From assembly GCF_014636315.1 (NCBI RefSeq), contig NZ_BMED01000006.1, forward strand, positions 248,001 to 312,000: a stretch of 64,000 bases of DNA. The letters are read 5' to 3'. The position numbers and the translations under genes were made by a program. This DNA comes from Parundibacterium terreum (lineage in GTDB: Bacteria; Pseudomonadota; Gammaproteobacteria; Burkholderiales; Burkholderiaceae_D). The notes under the pieces are model-generated. The model searched no databases. It worked only from the letters and a program-made list of their open reading frames with translations, and had not been told where the DNA came from. Each line of letters opens with the position of its first letter. Positions within the stretch are counted from its first letter, which is position 1. Positions 51,379-60,970 of this stretch are shown piece by piece.

Positions 51379-51742
51379 GGCAAGTCTATTCCCGAGCAGC
51401 GAGGTTCGTGCCGGTCTTGGCTATCCGCAGTTGTCAGGTATGTGCGGACACTCCATGCCTTGACCAATCCCTCCGGCTCATTTGGTTTTATAAAATTTTA
51501 TGGGGCATGCTGAATCAGAGCTTACGGCCCATTATGCGGCAAGGATGGCGATTTTGCTGTGGTTTTCGTAGCAATATGCTGCTGGAAAAGAAGGCGGACG
51601 AATATCCGGTGCGCGCAGGGATACCGTTAATTGGCGTGAGGAAATTATTTCGGGAAATGCGAAGGGCGGGCCTGGAAGACCGGGCCCGCCCTGATTGGGC
51701 TGGTGATGCTATTGGCTGGCAGTCAATGCCGCTGTACCAAGC
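51379..51742. other. Intergenic region, no gene seen
   Basis: About 360 bases between the GGDEF-EAL gene and the end of the ABC-transporter operon. A short open frame exists on the plus strand but has no ribosome-binding site, no recognisable domain and unusual composition, so I do not call it. A GC-rich inverted repeat (GGGCGGGCC...GGGCCCGCCC, about 51666-51693) could be the terminator of the operon on the minus strand. Confidence 0.45.
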
Positions 51743-52822
51743 CTAGTACACCCATAGCTTGTCGGCATCCAGTTGCAGCCAGTACTCGCCCTGCTCCAGT
51801 TTGTATGGAGAATAGGCGCGCAGCGCGCTGTCGCTGCCGGCCAGGCCGAACAGGCACTCCCAGCGGTCGCCCAGATACATGCAGGTGCTGAGCGGCAGCT
51901 TGATCGCATTGTCGGACTGGCTGCCGGAAATCTTGACTTGCTCCAGCCGTATGATGGCCGTTACATCGGACCCGGCGGCACCGGCACCGCTGCCGCGCAC
52001 CGTCGCTTCCAATGCTGATCCCTGTACCTGCAGCCTGACGCGGGAGCCGTCCTTTTGCAGCACGGTGCCGCGCAGCTTGTTATTGCTGCCCATGAATTCC
52101 GCGGTGAACAGCGTATTCGGCGTTTCATACATGCTTTGCGGCGTGCCCTGCTGTTCGATCACGCCATTATTCAGCAACAGGATGCGGTCCGAGATGGCCA
52201 TCGCTTCGCCCTGGTCATGCGTGACCATCAAGGCCGACAAGTTCAGGCGCACGATCAGTTCGCGCAGGAAGGCGCGTGCTTCCTCGCGCAGCTTGGCGTC
52301 CAGGTTGGACAGCGGTTCATCCAGCAGGATGACAGGAGGGTTGTACACCAGTGCGCGGGCGATCGCCACGCGCTGCTGCTGGCCGCCGGACAATTGATGC
52401 GGAAAGCGCTCACCCAGGTGGCCCAGACCCAGCTGCGCCAGCACCGCTTTGACCTTTTCTGCGATGTCGCTGGAATTCATCTTGCGCAGCTTCAGGCCGT
52501 AACCGACGTTGTCGGCCACAGTCTTGTGCGGCCACAGCGCATAGGACTGGAAGACCAGGCCCAGGTTGCGTTGTTCGGCGGGCACTTCCAGTTTTTTTGC
52601 TCCGTCAAAAAAGGCTTTGTCGCCGATGTGGATAGTGCCGGTTTTAGGGGTTTCCAGGCCGGCCACCGCGCGCAGCAGGGTTGTCTTGCCGCTGCCGGAA
52701 GGGCCCAGCAGCGCAACCACTTCGCCGCGCTGCAAGTCCATCGATACGCCTTTCAGGATAGGGTTGGCGGTGGCGCCGGAGCCGTATTCCAGGGTCAGAT
52801 CTTTTACGCTTAATTCAGACAT
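51743..52822 (-). CDS. ABC transporter ATPase, FbpC-like
   Basis: A 359-residue ATPase of the ferric/polyamine/phosphonate importer class. I start it at the ATG of MSELSVKDLT (52820-52822), preceded by GAGAG. Walker A LGPSGSGKTT, signature LSGGQQQRVAIARAL and Walker B VILLDEPLSN are intact (about 38-45, 138-152, 160-169), and a C-terminal regulatory TOBE domain follows (about 270-359). Part of the operon with the permease at 52927 and the binding protein at 54824. Confidence 0.9.
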   Translation of the reverse strand: MSELSVKDLTLEYGSGATANPILKGVSMDLQRGEVVALLGPSGSGKTTLLRAVAGLETPKTGTIHIGDKAFFDGAKKLEVPAEQRNLGLVFQSYALWPHKTVADNVGYGLKLRKMNSSDIAEKVKAVLAQLGLGHLGERFPHQLSGGQQQRVAIARALVYNPPVILLDEPLSNLDAKLREEARAFLRELIVRLNLSALMVTHDQGEAMAISDRILLLNNGVIEQQGTPQSMYETPNTLFTAEFMGSNNKLRGTVLQKDGSRVRLQVQGSALEATVRGSGAGAAGSDVTAIIRLEQVKISGSQSDNAIKLPLSTCMYLGDRWECLFGLAGSDSALRAYSPYKLEQGEYWLQLDADKLWVY

Positions 52823-52926
52823 AGTGTTCTCTCGTATTTTGAATATTCTGTTTCGAGTAGCAAAGCTTGTTGAAAATTTAGCCTGGCCAGGAGCCGCGGC
52901 AAGGCCAGGATAATTTTCTCGTAGCT

Positions 52927-54705
52927 CTAATGGCTCAGCTTGACGCCGAAGCGCAAGGCCAGGCCCAGGCCGACGGCGACCAGCGCGATATTGATAAAGG
53001 ACAGTGCAGCGACCAGGTCGACCGAGCCGCCGGCCCACAGCGATACGATCAGTGCGCCTATCACCTCGGTACCCGGCGACAGCAGGTAAACACCGGTGGA
53101 ATATTCGCGTTCAAAAATCAGGAATACCATCAGCCACGCACCCAGCAAACCGTATTTGACCAGCGGCAGCGTGACGTCGCGGGTGACCTGGCCGCGGCTG
53201 GCGCCGACGGCGCGCGCCGCTTCTTCCAGTTCCGGCCCCACCTGAAGCAGCGCGGTGGAAATCAGGCGCAAGCCGTAGGCCATCCAGACCACGGAATAGG
53301 CAATCCATACCGAGAAGATGGTGGAGCGCAATGCGCGCATTTGCGGTATCAGGTTTTCCACCAGCCACACTGCGGCGGCATTGTCGAAGCCTTTCAGCGC
53401 ACCTTCCAGCCAGGCCGGAACGAACAGGAATACCCACAGAAAGGACAGGCCGGCCAGCAAGCCGGGAATGGCGCGCGGCACCAGTACGCTGTAGTCCAGC
53501 AGGCGGGTGATGCCATCCGGTTTGCGGTGCATCGCCAGCGCGATACCGGCATAGCAGATGACCGCCAGCGCACCGCCGATTACACCGATCAAGACCGTAT
53601 TCAAAATGCCGCGCATCAGCGAAGGTTGTTCCAGGATGTCGCGGAAATGCTGCAGCGTCAGCACGTCGGCCAGTTGCACGCCCTCACCCCAGTAAGACAC
53701 GAAGGCGCGCAGCACGATGCCGGACAAGGGAATCACGATAGTGAAGATCAGCCAGGCGGCCAGCACGGCAAAGGCTACCCATTTCCATTTGCCCAGCGGC
53801 AGCGGTTTCTGGCGCGAACCCTTGCCCTTGATGGACACGTACTTGTTGGCGGATTTCAGCAGCCAGCGCTGTATCATCACCAGCGGCATCGTGACCGCAA
53901 CCAGGCATACTGCAGCGGCCGCCATCAGATGGTAGGACGGCGTGCCCAGCTTGTTGGTCAGTTTGTACAGATAGGTCGCCAAAACCAGATGACCCTCGGG
54001 ATCGCCGAGCACCAGCACCAGTCCAAATACCTCGAAACCCAGGAAGAACACCAGCACGCCGGCAAAGGCCAGCGCCGGCATGATCATGGGCAGCGATACA
54101 TTCAGCGCAACCTGGAAAGGCGAAGCGCCGGCAACGCGGGCAGCCTCTTCCACATCGGAGCCCAGGCTCTTCAACGCGGCGGAAGAATACAGGTAGACAT
54201 GCGGCACATGGGTCAGGCCGGCGATCACGACTATGCTGAAGAAGGAATAGATATTCCACGGCTGCACACCGATCAGCTGTTTTATCCACAGCGTGTAAAA
54301 ACCGACCGGCCCCATAGACACGACATAGCCGAAGGCGACCACCATGGGGGACACAAAGATGGGCACCAGCAGCATCGGTTCTATCCAGCTACGCCCCGGC
54401 AGATCGGTACGCACCATCAGGAAGGCCAGCAAGCCGCCCAGAGGCACGGCGATCACCGCCAGGCCTGAGGCCAGGATCAGGCCGTTCCAGAATGCATCGC
54501 GGAAGTCCGGATCATCAAAGATGAAACGGTAGGAATCCAGGCCCAGGGTTTTGACCGGCGCAAAGAAAGGCGCCGACAGGAAGCTCTGGAAAAAAATCAG
54601 GGACAGGGGTGTGAAGATCGCCAGCAGTGCCAGCGTCACAACGACGCCGCGCGGCCAGTTGATCCGCGACCATTTGCTGACTGGGGGTAGGCTTAGGGTT
54701 TGCAT
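52927..54705 (-). CDS. ABC transporter double permease, FbpB-like
   Basis: A 592-residue inner-membrane protein of two fused permease domains, about twelve membrane helices. Two copies of the EAA coupling loop are present (EEAARVAGASPFQVALNVSLPMIMPAL about 180-205; EEAARAVGASRGQVTRDVTLPLVKYG about 485-510), as in ferric-iron and related importers. It lies between the binding protein and the ATPase genes, on the same strand. Confidence 0.92.
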   Translation of the reverse strand: MQTLSLPPVSKWSRINWPRGVVVTLALLAIFTPLSLIFFQSFLSAPFFAPVKTLGLDSYRFIFDDPDFRDAFWNGLILASGLAVIAVPLGGLLAFLMVRTDLPGRSWIEPMLLVPIFVSPMVVAFGYVVSMGPVGFYTLWIKQLIGVQPWNIYSFFSIVVIAGLTHVPHVYLYSSAALKSLGSDVEEAARVAGASPFQVALNVSLPMIMPALAFAGVLVFFLGFEVFGLVLVLGDPEGHLVLATYLYKLTNKLGTPSYHLMAAAAVCLVAVTMPLVMIQRWLLKSANKYVSIKGKGSRQKPLPLGKWKWVAFAVLAAWLIFTIVIPLSGIVLRAFVSYWGEGVQLADVLTLQHFRDILEQPSLMRGILNTVLIGVIGGALAVICYAGIALAMHRKPDGITRLLDYSVLVPRAIPGLLAGLSFLWVFLFVPAWLEGALKGFDNAAAVWLVENLIPQMRALRSTIFSVWIAYSVVWMAYGLRLISTALLQVGPELEEAARAVGASRGQVTRDVTLPLVKYGLLGAWLMVFLIFEREYSTGVYLLSPGTEVIGALIVSLWAGGSVDLVAALSFINIALVAVGLGLALRFGVKLSH

Positions 54706-54823
54706 GAGGGATGCCTTGTTAAATCAGGAACGACTGGGAGCAGGCTATTGAAAGCTGCACTCAGCATGCCCGCCGCATGGTCTGCAGAACTGCATCCATG
54801 CGGCGTAGCTTGTTAGGACGAAA

Positions 54824-55936
54824 TTACTTCTTTCCGGCGGTCTCTTTCCATTGCTTCAGGAAAGCCAGGCGCTTGCCCTGGTCCAGGTATTGCAGCAGCA
54901 TGGGATTGACCGGCAAAGGTTTCAGGCCGGTGCCTATCTGCTTTGCCAGGTCGGAGGAAGTGGTTTCTCCCTTGACGTCGGCGCGGATCGCATACAGCTT
55001 GGCTTCATTGGCGATCATCGTCTGGCCGCGCTTGGACAAGGTATAGTCTAGCCACAGCTTGGCGGAGTTGGGATGCTTGGCGCCCTTGCTGATGAACATC
55101 ACGCGTGACAGCACCAGTGTGTAGTCCTTGGGCAGCACCACGCCGATGGAAGGATCTTTCGCCGCACGCACCAGCGCATACGAACCGAGGATGTTGTAGC
55201 CGAGCAGGTTCTCGCCGGAAGAGATGCGTTCCAGCATGGTGCCGGTGGAGGACTGCACGCGCAGGCTGACTGCGCCGAAGGCTTTGGCCAGATCCCAGAA
55301 TTCCTTGTTTTCGCGGCTGTCCTGGGTAATGAACATGAAGCCTACGCCGGATTTTTCGATATCGTAGGAAGTGACCTTATTCTTGAACTTGTCGAGCTTG
55401 GTCGTGATCAGCTTGGCAAATTCGGCGTGGGTCTTCGGCACTTCGTTTTCGGCCACCAGGCGCTTGTTATACACAAACACCGCAGGTTCAAAGGTGGTGC
55501 CGTAGGCAGACTGGTTCCACACCGCCCATTGCGGGATGCCGCTGGTTTCCGGCGACTGGTATTGCAGGCCGTAGCCATCGGATACCAGCTTGGTCTGCAA
55601 GTCCATTGCGGAAGACCACATCAGGTCGGCACTATTGCCACCGGCGGCCGTTTCGGAGATATAGCGGTTATAGACTTCGGTGGAATTCATGTCGTTGTAT
55701 TCGACCTGGACATCCGGATACATGGTCTTGAAGTCCTTGATCATCGGCTCCACGGCCTTGGTATCGGTCGCGCTGTAGATGACCAGCTTGCCTTCCTTTT
55801 TCGCCGCATCGACGATCTTGCTGTAATCGGCCGGATAGCCGGCAGGTGCCTGTGCATAACTCAGGCTGAAGGAAGCGCTCAAGGCAGTACCGGCAATAGC
55901 GGCGATGGCGGTGGTGATGATTTTTCTGCGCAACAT
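54824..55936 (-). CDS. ABC transporter periplasmic binding protein (Fbp/PhnS-like)
   Basis: A 370-residue periplasmic binding protein with a signal peptide (ending SLSYAQA). The body fits the FbpA/thiamine/phosphonate-binding cluster (DAAKKEGKLVIYSATDTKAVEPMIKDFKTMYPDVQVEYNDMNSTEVYNRYISE). The tyrosine pair that binds ferric iron in FbpA is not evident, so the ligand may be a phosphonate, organic phosphate or carboxylate complex. It is first in the three-gene transporter operon. The gap after it to the TctC-like gene is short (about 85 bases). Confidence 0.85.
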   Translation of the reverse strand: MLRRKIITTAIAAIAGTALSASFSLSYAQAPAGYPADYSKIVDAAKKEGKLVIYSATDTKAVEPMIKDFKTMYPDVQVEYNDMNSTEVYNRYISETAAGGNSADLMWSSAMDLQTKLVSDGYGLQYQSPETSGIPQWAVWNQSAYGTTFEPAVFVYNKRLVAENEVPKTHAEFAKLITTKLDKFKNKVTSYDIEKSGVGFMFITQDSRENKEFWDLAKAFGAVSLRVQSSTGTMLERISSGENLLGYNILGSYALVRAAKDPSIGVVLPKDYTLVLSRVMFISKGAKHPNSAKLWLDYTLSKRGQTMIANEAKLYAIRADVKGETTSSDLAKQIGTGLKPLPVNPMLLQYLDQGKRLAFLKQWKETAGKK

Positions 55937-56021
55937 AGTCTTGTCTCCTGTTTTTGGTATGGTTGAATCTGATGTCTTTGTAGCGAATGTCCTGCTTTTG
56001 CCTGTTGCCGGTCTTGACGAT

Positions 56022-57074
56022 CTAGCGCAACAGGCCGAATTCCTTGGCCTGGGTACGGTATTGCTCCACGGTTTTATTGATATAGGCAGTCAGGTCGCTG
56101 CCCGTCATCGCAAACGGGTACAGGCCATGCGCCGCGCGTAACTGGTCGAACTCCTTGGTCGCCATTGCCTGATTGAACCTGGCTACCCATTTTTTATAGT
56201 CGGCATCGCTGACTTGCGGACCCATATATACGCCGCGGATGATGGGCCAGGTCACGTCGAAACCCTGCTCGCGCGCAGTCGGTACATCCGCCAGCAGGCC
56301 GGGCAGGCGCTGTTCAGACAGTACGGCAAGCACCCTGATCTTGCCTTCGCGTATGTGTAGGCTGGCTTCCGAGGTATCGCCGGAGATCGCCTGGACAAAG
56401 CCTGCCAGCAAGGCGGTAAAGGATTCGCCGCCGCCTTCCAGCGCGACGATGCGCATGATTTTGGGATCGAGGTCGGCGCGCTTGGCCAGCAGCGACATCT
56501 TCAGCCAGTCCTGGCTACCTACGGTGCCGCCGGCGCCGATTGCGACATTTGACGGCTTGCTCTTGATGGCTTGCAGCAATTCGCGCAGATTCTTGTACGG
56601 TGAATCGCTGCGCACCGCGATCATGCCGTAGTCCGTTCCTATGCCGGCGACCCAGCGCACGTCGGCTACGCTGGATTTACCGAATTTGCCTTCGGCCAGG
56701 TTCAGCAGCGAACCGCCGGAATAGGCAACCAGCGTATTTTGTTCCGCCTTGCGCTGTGTGATGACAGAATTCCAGGCCACCGCGCCTATGCCACCCGGCA
56801 GATAGCTGATCTGCATATCGCTGCCCAGCGCTTTTTGTATCAGCTTGCAGGTCTGGTCCATGCCGCCGCCGGGTTTGGCCGGCGCCAGGCAGGTCGCATT
56901 CGCATTTGCCGGCGGGACGGCAGCGGCAAGCGTATTTCCGCACAGCGCTGCCACCGCCATTGCGGGCAGGATGCGTTGCAACTGCTTCAGCAAGTAGGCT
57001 GGCTTCAGGCGCATGGTCGGCAGCTTGGTCGTTGTGGGTGGAATATGACGGGATTCTTTCAATGTGACAGGCAT
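56022..57074 (-). CDS. TctC/Bug-type tricarboxylate-binding protein
   Basis: A 350-residue member of the tripartite-tricarboxylate-transporter binding family, very abundant in Bordetella and relatives. Signal peptide about 30-52 (MAVAALCGNTLAAA, within an extended N terminus), then the typical PAKPGGGMDQTCKLIQ, LPGGIGAVAWN and VGSQDWLKMSLLAKRA blocks. No TctA or TctB membrane components are adjacent, so it is an orphan receptor. It is divergent from a TctD-like response regulator and may present the signal to the TctE-like kinase. Confidence 0.88.
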   Translation of the reverse strand: MPVTLKESRHIPPTTTKLPTMRLKPAYLLKQLQRILPAMAVAALCGNTLAAAVPPANANATCLAPAKPGGGMDQTCKLIQKALGSDMQISYLPGGIGAVAWNSVITQRKAEQNTLVAYSGGSLLNLAEGKFGKSSVADVRWVAGIGTDYGMIAVRSDSPYKNLRELLQAIKSKPSNVAIGAGGTVGSQDWLKMSLLAKRADLDPKIMRIVALEGGGESFTALLAGFVQAISGDTSEASLHIREGKIRVLAVLSEQRLPGLLADVPTAREQGFDVTWPIIRGVYMGPQVSDADYKKWVARFNQAMATKEFDQLRAAHGLYPFAMTGSDLTAYINKTVEQYRTQAKEFGLLR

Positions 57075-57257
57075 GCTAGTCTCCGGATACTTTCAGTTAG
57101 CTTTCAGGCTAGGTCTTTGCGCAAATACTTCGTTTGTGCATTGCAATATGCGACTGCGGTCGATGGCAAGCGGCCTGGCCTGCTTTTGCAAAAGGCGGGA
57201 ATATGGGTATGATAAAAAACAGAGACGATCAAAAAGATGTAAAGAGACTATAACAAG

Positions 57258-57938
57258 ATGCGCATATTACTGGTGGAAGACCACATAGAACTGTCCCGCT
57301 GGCTGACCAAGGCCCTGCAGGACGCCCACCTGACGGTGGAATGCGCGATGAACGGCGCCGATGCCGACGCATTGCTGCACACGCAGGAATATGCGCTGGT
57401 GATCCTGGACCTGACCCTGCCCAAGATGGACGGGCTGGACGTATTGAAGCGCATGCGTGCGCGCGGCAGCAAGATGCCGGTGCTGGTACTGACTGCGCGC
57501 GGCGGCCTGAATGAAAGGGTGCAGGGCCTGAACCTGGGCGCGGACGACTACCTGGCCAAGCCGTTTGAACTGGCGGAGCTGGAAGCCCGGGTCAAGGCGC
57601 TGCTGCGCCGCTCGCAGGGTAACGAGGCGGTGACGCTGACTTGTGGCGGTCTGTCCTTCGATACCGTTTCGCGGCTGTTTTCTTTCAATGAAGTGCCTTT
57701 GTCGCTGACCCCGCGCGAGTATGCGGTGCTGGAAGCGCTGATCATACGGCGCGGGCAGGCGGTGCCCAAGGAAAAGCTGTTCGATGAAGTCTTTGCACTG
57801 GTTGATGACGCCAACCTGGATGCGATAGAAATCTATATTCACCGCCTGCGCAAGAAACTGGAGAGCGCCAGCGGCGGCAGCGTTGCGATCACGACGCTGC
57901 GCGGCATAGGCTACCTGCTGGAAGCGCGCGGCGCATGA
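57258..57938 (+). CDS. OmpR-family response regulator, TctD-like
   Basis: A 226-residue regulator. Receiver domain about 1-112 with the phosphorylated aspartate at 51 (VILDLTLPKMDG) and the conserved lysine in YLAKPFELAELEARV. C-terminal winged helix about 125-222 (LTPREYAVLEALIIRRGQAVPKEKLFDEVF and VYIHRLRKKLE-like segment). The kinase gene starts 16 bases downstream. Divergent from the TctC-like gene. Confidence 0.93.
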   Translation: MRILLVEDHIELSRWLTKALQDAHLTVECAMNGADADALLHTQEYALVILDLTLPKMDGLDVLKRMRARGSKMPVLVLTARGGLNERVQGLNLGADDYLAKPFELAELEARVKALLRRSQGNEAVTLTCGGLSFDTVSRLFSFNEVPLSLTPREYAVLEALIIRRGQAVPKEKLFDEVFALVDDANLDAIEIYIHRLRKKLESASGGSVAITTLRGIGYLLEARGA

Positions 57939-57954
57939 TGCGGCAGCCTGTGCA

Positions 57955-59373
57955 ATGAAGCTGTGGAAATCCACCGATACCGTCGGCAGCCTGCGCGGCC
58001 AGTTCCTGCGCTGGCTGCTGATACCCTTGCTGCTGCTGGTGGCGCTGAACGCCTATTCGGTCTACCGCAATGCGCTGGATGCGGCCGACCTGGCCTATGA
58101 CCGCTCGCTGCTGGCTTCCGCGCGCGCCTTGTCGGAACGGGTCAGCATCGTGGATGGCAAGCTGGTTGCCAATGTGCCTTACGTGGCGCTGGACAGTTTC
58201 GAGACCGATACGCTGGGGCGCCTGTACTATAAGGTGACCGGCATCAACGGCGAATTCATTTCCGGCTATGAAGACTTGCCCACCTTGCCTAAAAATGTGC
58301 CGCGCTCGCAAATCTATCCTGCGCTGGTACACTTTTTCGGCGCCGACTACCAGGGCCAGGAAGTCAGGATAGCGGCGCTGCACCAGCCGGTGTACGACGA
58401 CAGGATGCGCGGCATTGCGCTGATCGAGGTCGGCGAAACGATGGATGCGCGGCGCGGCCTGTCGCGCACCATCCTGATCGATACGCTGGTACGCCAGGCG
58501 GCGCTGGTGCTGGCGGTGGCGCTGATGGTATGGGTAGCGGTGCGCTTCGTGCTGCATCCATTGATGCAGTTGAAGTCCAATGTGGAAAACCGCGAACCCA
58601 CTGACCTGTCGGATTTTGATCCTGAGCTGGTGCACAAGGAAATCCGTCCTCTGATTATCGCAATGAACGGCTACATGGCGCGCCTGCAAACCCTGATCAG
58701 CGGGCAGAAACGCTTCATTGCCGATGCCTCGCACCAGTTGCGCACGCCGCTGACGGTGCTGAAGACGCAGGCCGAGCTGGCCCTGCGCGAAAACGATACC
58801 GAGGCGATGCGGCACATCGTGCAAAGTATCGCCGCCACCACTGACTCCACCGTACACCTGGCTAACCGGTTGCTGACCCTGGCACGCACCGGCCATGGCG
58901 CTGCCGAAGGGGCGATGGCCAGGGTCTCGCTGCGCGATATCGCACGCCAGGTATGCACCGAACTGGCCCTGCCTGCAGTGAAGAAGCAAATCGACCTGTC
59001 GCTGGAAGCAGAGCAGGAGGTGACGGTGATAGGGCATGAATTGCTATTGCATGAGATGCTGTCCAATCTGCTGGACAATGCCATTCGGTATACGCCGCAG
59101 CAGGGACATATTACGGTACGGGCCTATGCGGCGGCGGGACAGGCCGTGCTGGAGATAGAAGATGACGGCCCCGGCATACCGCCGGCCGAGCAGGAGCGTG
59201 TATTTGCGCCTTTCTACCGTGCCGGCACGGCTGTGGAAAGCAATCCGGGAGGGGCAGGCCTGGGTTTGAGCATAGTGAAGGATATTGCGCTGTTACATAA
59301 TGGAAACATAAGCCTTAGTAATGTTGTTGCCGGGCAATGTTTAAGAGTGGTAATCTGTTTTCCTGTTGACTAA
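57955..59373 (+). CDS. Sensor histidine kinase, TctE-like
   Basis: A 472-residue membrane kinase. Two membrane helices (about 18-38 and 182-202) flank a periplasmic sensor of the 2CSK_N type. The phosphorylated histidine is at about 260 (ADASHQLRTPLTVLKTQ), and the ATPase domain has N-box NLLDNAIRYTP, G1 EDDGPGIP and G2 GGAGLGLSIV. It pairs with the response regulator immediately upstream. Given the neighbours, it probably senses citrate or another carboxylate and controls the binding-protein or ABC-transporter genes; that target is inference. Confidence 0.92.
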   Translation: MKLWKSTDTVGSLRGQFLRWLLIPLLLLVALNAYSVYRNALDAADLAYDRSLLASARALSERVSIVDGKLVANVPYVALDSFETDTLGRLYYKVTGINGEFISGYEDLPTLPKNVPRSQIYPALVHFFGADYQGQEVRIAALHQPVYDDRMRGIALIEVGETMDARRGLSRTILIDTLVRQAALVLAVALMVWVAVRFVLHPLMQLKSNVENREPTDLSDFDPELVHKEIRPLIIAMNGYMARLQTLISGQKRFIADASHQLRTPLTVLKTQAELALRENDTEAMRHIVQSIAATTDSTVHLANRLLTLARTGHGAAEGAMARVSLRDIARQVCTELALPAVKKQIDLSLEAEQEVTVIGHELLLHEMLSNLLDNAIRYTPQQGHITVRAYAAAGQAVLEIEDDGPGIPPAEQERVFAPFYRAGTAVESNPGGAGLGLSIVKDIALLHNGNISLSNVVAGQCLRVVICFPVD

Positions 59374-59403
59374 TCCCAGGAGCGGCGTAGGCCCGATTCC
59401 ACG

Positions 59404-60270
59404 ATGTATCCGGTATGCGCAAATAGTGAGCGGGCAGGTCTTTCTGCACGCCGGAAGACGCCATGGCGACATGGCTTGTCCCGCCGCGTGCCTTGCATAG
59501 CGAAGCTATTGCGCCTGCTGCTGCCCCTGCTGTTGCTGCAACCGCTGGCCTTGTACGCGGAAAAACCGGACATCGTACTGATGGTGGCGTCAATGACCGA
59601 CGCCGTGCCCGGCACTTTGCCGCAGCCGGCCTTCCGCAATACGATAGAGTTTGTCGAGCGTGGGCTGGATGTCGGTTTCGAGGTAAGGCGCTACCCATGG
59701 AACCGGCTGCTGCAAAACCTGAATAGCGGCGAGGGCCTGGCTTTCGGCCTGTCTAAAAATACCGCCCGCCTGCAGACCCTGCATTTTTCCGATCCTGTGT
59801 ATGTCAATTATGTGTGGCTGGTGACGCGTAGCGATGCGGTGTTTCCTTTTTCCGGCATGCAGGATTTGAAGGGAAAATCGCTGGGCATCAACCGCGGCGC
59901 CAGTTTTGGCGATGAGTTCGACCGCAAGAAGAATATCCTGTTCACGGCCGAAGAAGACGCCTACGGTTTGCAGAGCCGCCTGAGAAAATTGCTGAATAAC
60001 CGCATGGATGCGATCATTTACCAGAACCGCAATGCCGATCCTGAGCAGGTGGAGCTGATGCTGAACCGGCGCGTGATGGAAGACATGCCGGAAATCAGGA
60101 TGCCGCCCGGCGTCGTGTTCCGGGTGTTGCGCAAGCCGCTGATGATGGACAATATCCACTTTGCAATACGTGCAAGGGACGACGATGGCATCATCAAGAA
60201 AATCAATGCAGTGATCGCACGCGGCAAGAAGAGCGGCGACCTGGCGAAAGCGCTCAGCCAGGAGCAGTAA
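59404..60270 (+). CDS. Periplasmic binding-protein-like protein, paralogue A
   Basis: A 288-residue protein of the SBP_bac_3-like fold with an extended N terminus and a long hydrophobic signal (LLRLLLPLLLLQPLALYAE). It shares the block RRYPWNRLLQNLNSGEGLAFGLSKNTARL and WLVTRSD...DLKGKSLGINRGASFGDEFDRKKNILF with the protein at 60971. No transporter is adjacent. It starts 30 bases after the kinase gene and may belong to that operon. The conserved RRYPWNR motif sets these two apart from ordinary amino-acid-binding proteins. Confidence 0.75.
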   Translation: MYPVCANSERAGLSARRKTPWRHGLSRRVPCIAKLLRLLLPLLLLQPLALYAEKPDIVLMVASMTDAVPGTLPQPAFRNTIEFVERGLDVGFEVRRYPWNRLLQNLNSGEGLAFGLSKNTARLQTLHFSDPVYVNYVWLVTRSDAVFPFSGMQDLKGKSLGINRGASFGDEFDRKKNILFTAEEDAYGLQSRLRKLLNNRMDAIIYQNRNADPEQVELMLNRRVMEDMPEIRMPPGVVFRVLRKPLMMDNIHFAIRARDDDGIIKKINAVIARGKKSGDLAKALSQEQ

Positions 60271-60330
60271 GCCTCCAAACGGTGCTAGGATACTCGCCAG
60301 AGTATATAAAAGCACAGGCAAATTCCCGAC

Positions 60331-60645
60331 ATGGCAAGCACCCCTCCTCTCAAGATTCTCACAGGCACTGCGCTGACTGAACAGCAGAAGAAAGATTTGC
60401 TGCACAGGCTGGCCCGTGTGGAAGGCCAGTTGCGCGGGGTACAGAAGCTGGTCGCCAAGGCTGCCGAGCCTGAGGATTGCGAAGCGATTGCGCAGCAGAT
60501 GTCGGCGGCCCGCAAGGCGCTGGACCGCTCTTTTGTCACGCTGATGACCAGCGCCATAGTCACGCAGGCCGAAGGTGAAGGCGGCGAGGAAAACAGGCAG
60601 CAGAGCTTGCAGCGGCTGGTCAGGCTGCTGGACAAATTTGCCTGA
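60331..60645 (+). CDS. CsoR/RcnR/FrmR-type metal- or formaldehyde-sensing repressor
   Basis: A 104-residue all-helical repressor of the CsoR/FrmR family: LLHRLARVEGQLRGVQKLVAK and the cysteine at EDCEAIAQQMSAARKALDRSFVTLMTSAI. Of the usual sensing residues, only the one cysteine (about residue 50) is obvious and the histidine and second cysteine of CsoR are not, so it may sense a reactive compound rather than copper. No metal exporter or formaldehyde gene is adjacent. Confidence 0.75.
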   Translation: MASTPPLKILTGTALTEQQKKDLLHRLARVEGQLRGVQKLVAKAAEPEDCEAIAQQMSAARKALDRSFVTLMTSAIVTQAEGEGGEENRQQSLQRLVRLLDKFA

Positions 60646-60734
60646 AGCAGCTCGCGCACAGACTTAACGCATCAATATTTTTCCGTGATTTTGTTCTGAT
60701 AAAGTCAATTGCAGAATGGATGTAGAATGGTGAA

Positions 60735-60950
60735 ATGAACATCACTCTCCCGGAACTGGAAGCCGCCATTAACTACTGGCGCCAGCAACGTCCCGCAACC
60801 GGCGACGAATGCGCGCTGTCACCCGAGGTAAACATCCTTGCGAGCGAGTATGCGCTGATGATCTTCCACCGCAAGAAAGAAATAGCGGCGCAGGAATTGA
60901 AGCCGAACGCGCAAAGCCTGCTGCGTATCTGGCAAGCATCAAAGTCCTAG
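60735..60950 (+). CDS. DUF3717 small protein
   Basis: A 71-residue protein matching DUF3717, a Burkholderiales-restricted family of about 70-80 residues: INYWRQQRPATGDECALSPEVNILASEYALMIFHRKKEI. Predominantly helical and probably cytosolic. Function unknown. It ends 20 bases before the start of the next gene, suggesting co-transcription. Confidence 0.75.
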   Translation: MNITLPELEAAINYWRQQRPATGDECALSPEVNILASEYALMIFHRKKEIAAQELKPNAQSLLRIWQASKS

Positions 60951-60970
60951 CCGGGCCAGAGGTTTGCGCC

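Noticed and set aside
51408..51746. 112-codon open frame on the plus strand in the gap at 51.4-51.7 kb
   Set aside because: No ribosome-binding site, no homology that I can recognise, and it reaches into the end of the ABC ATPase gene.
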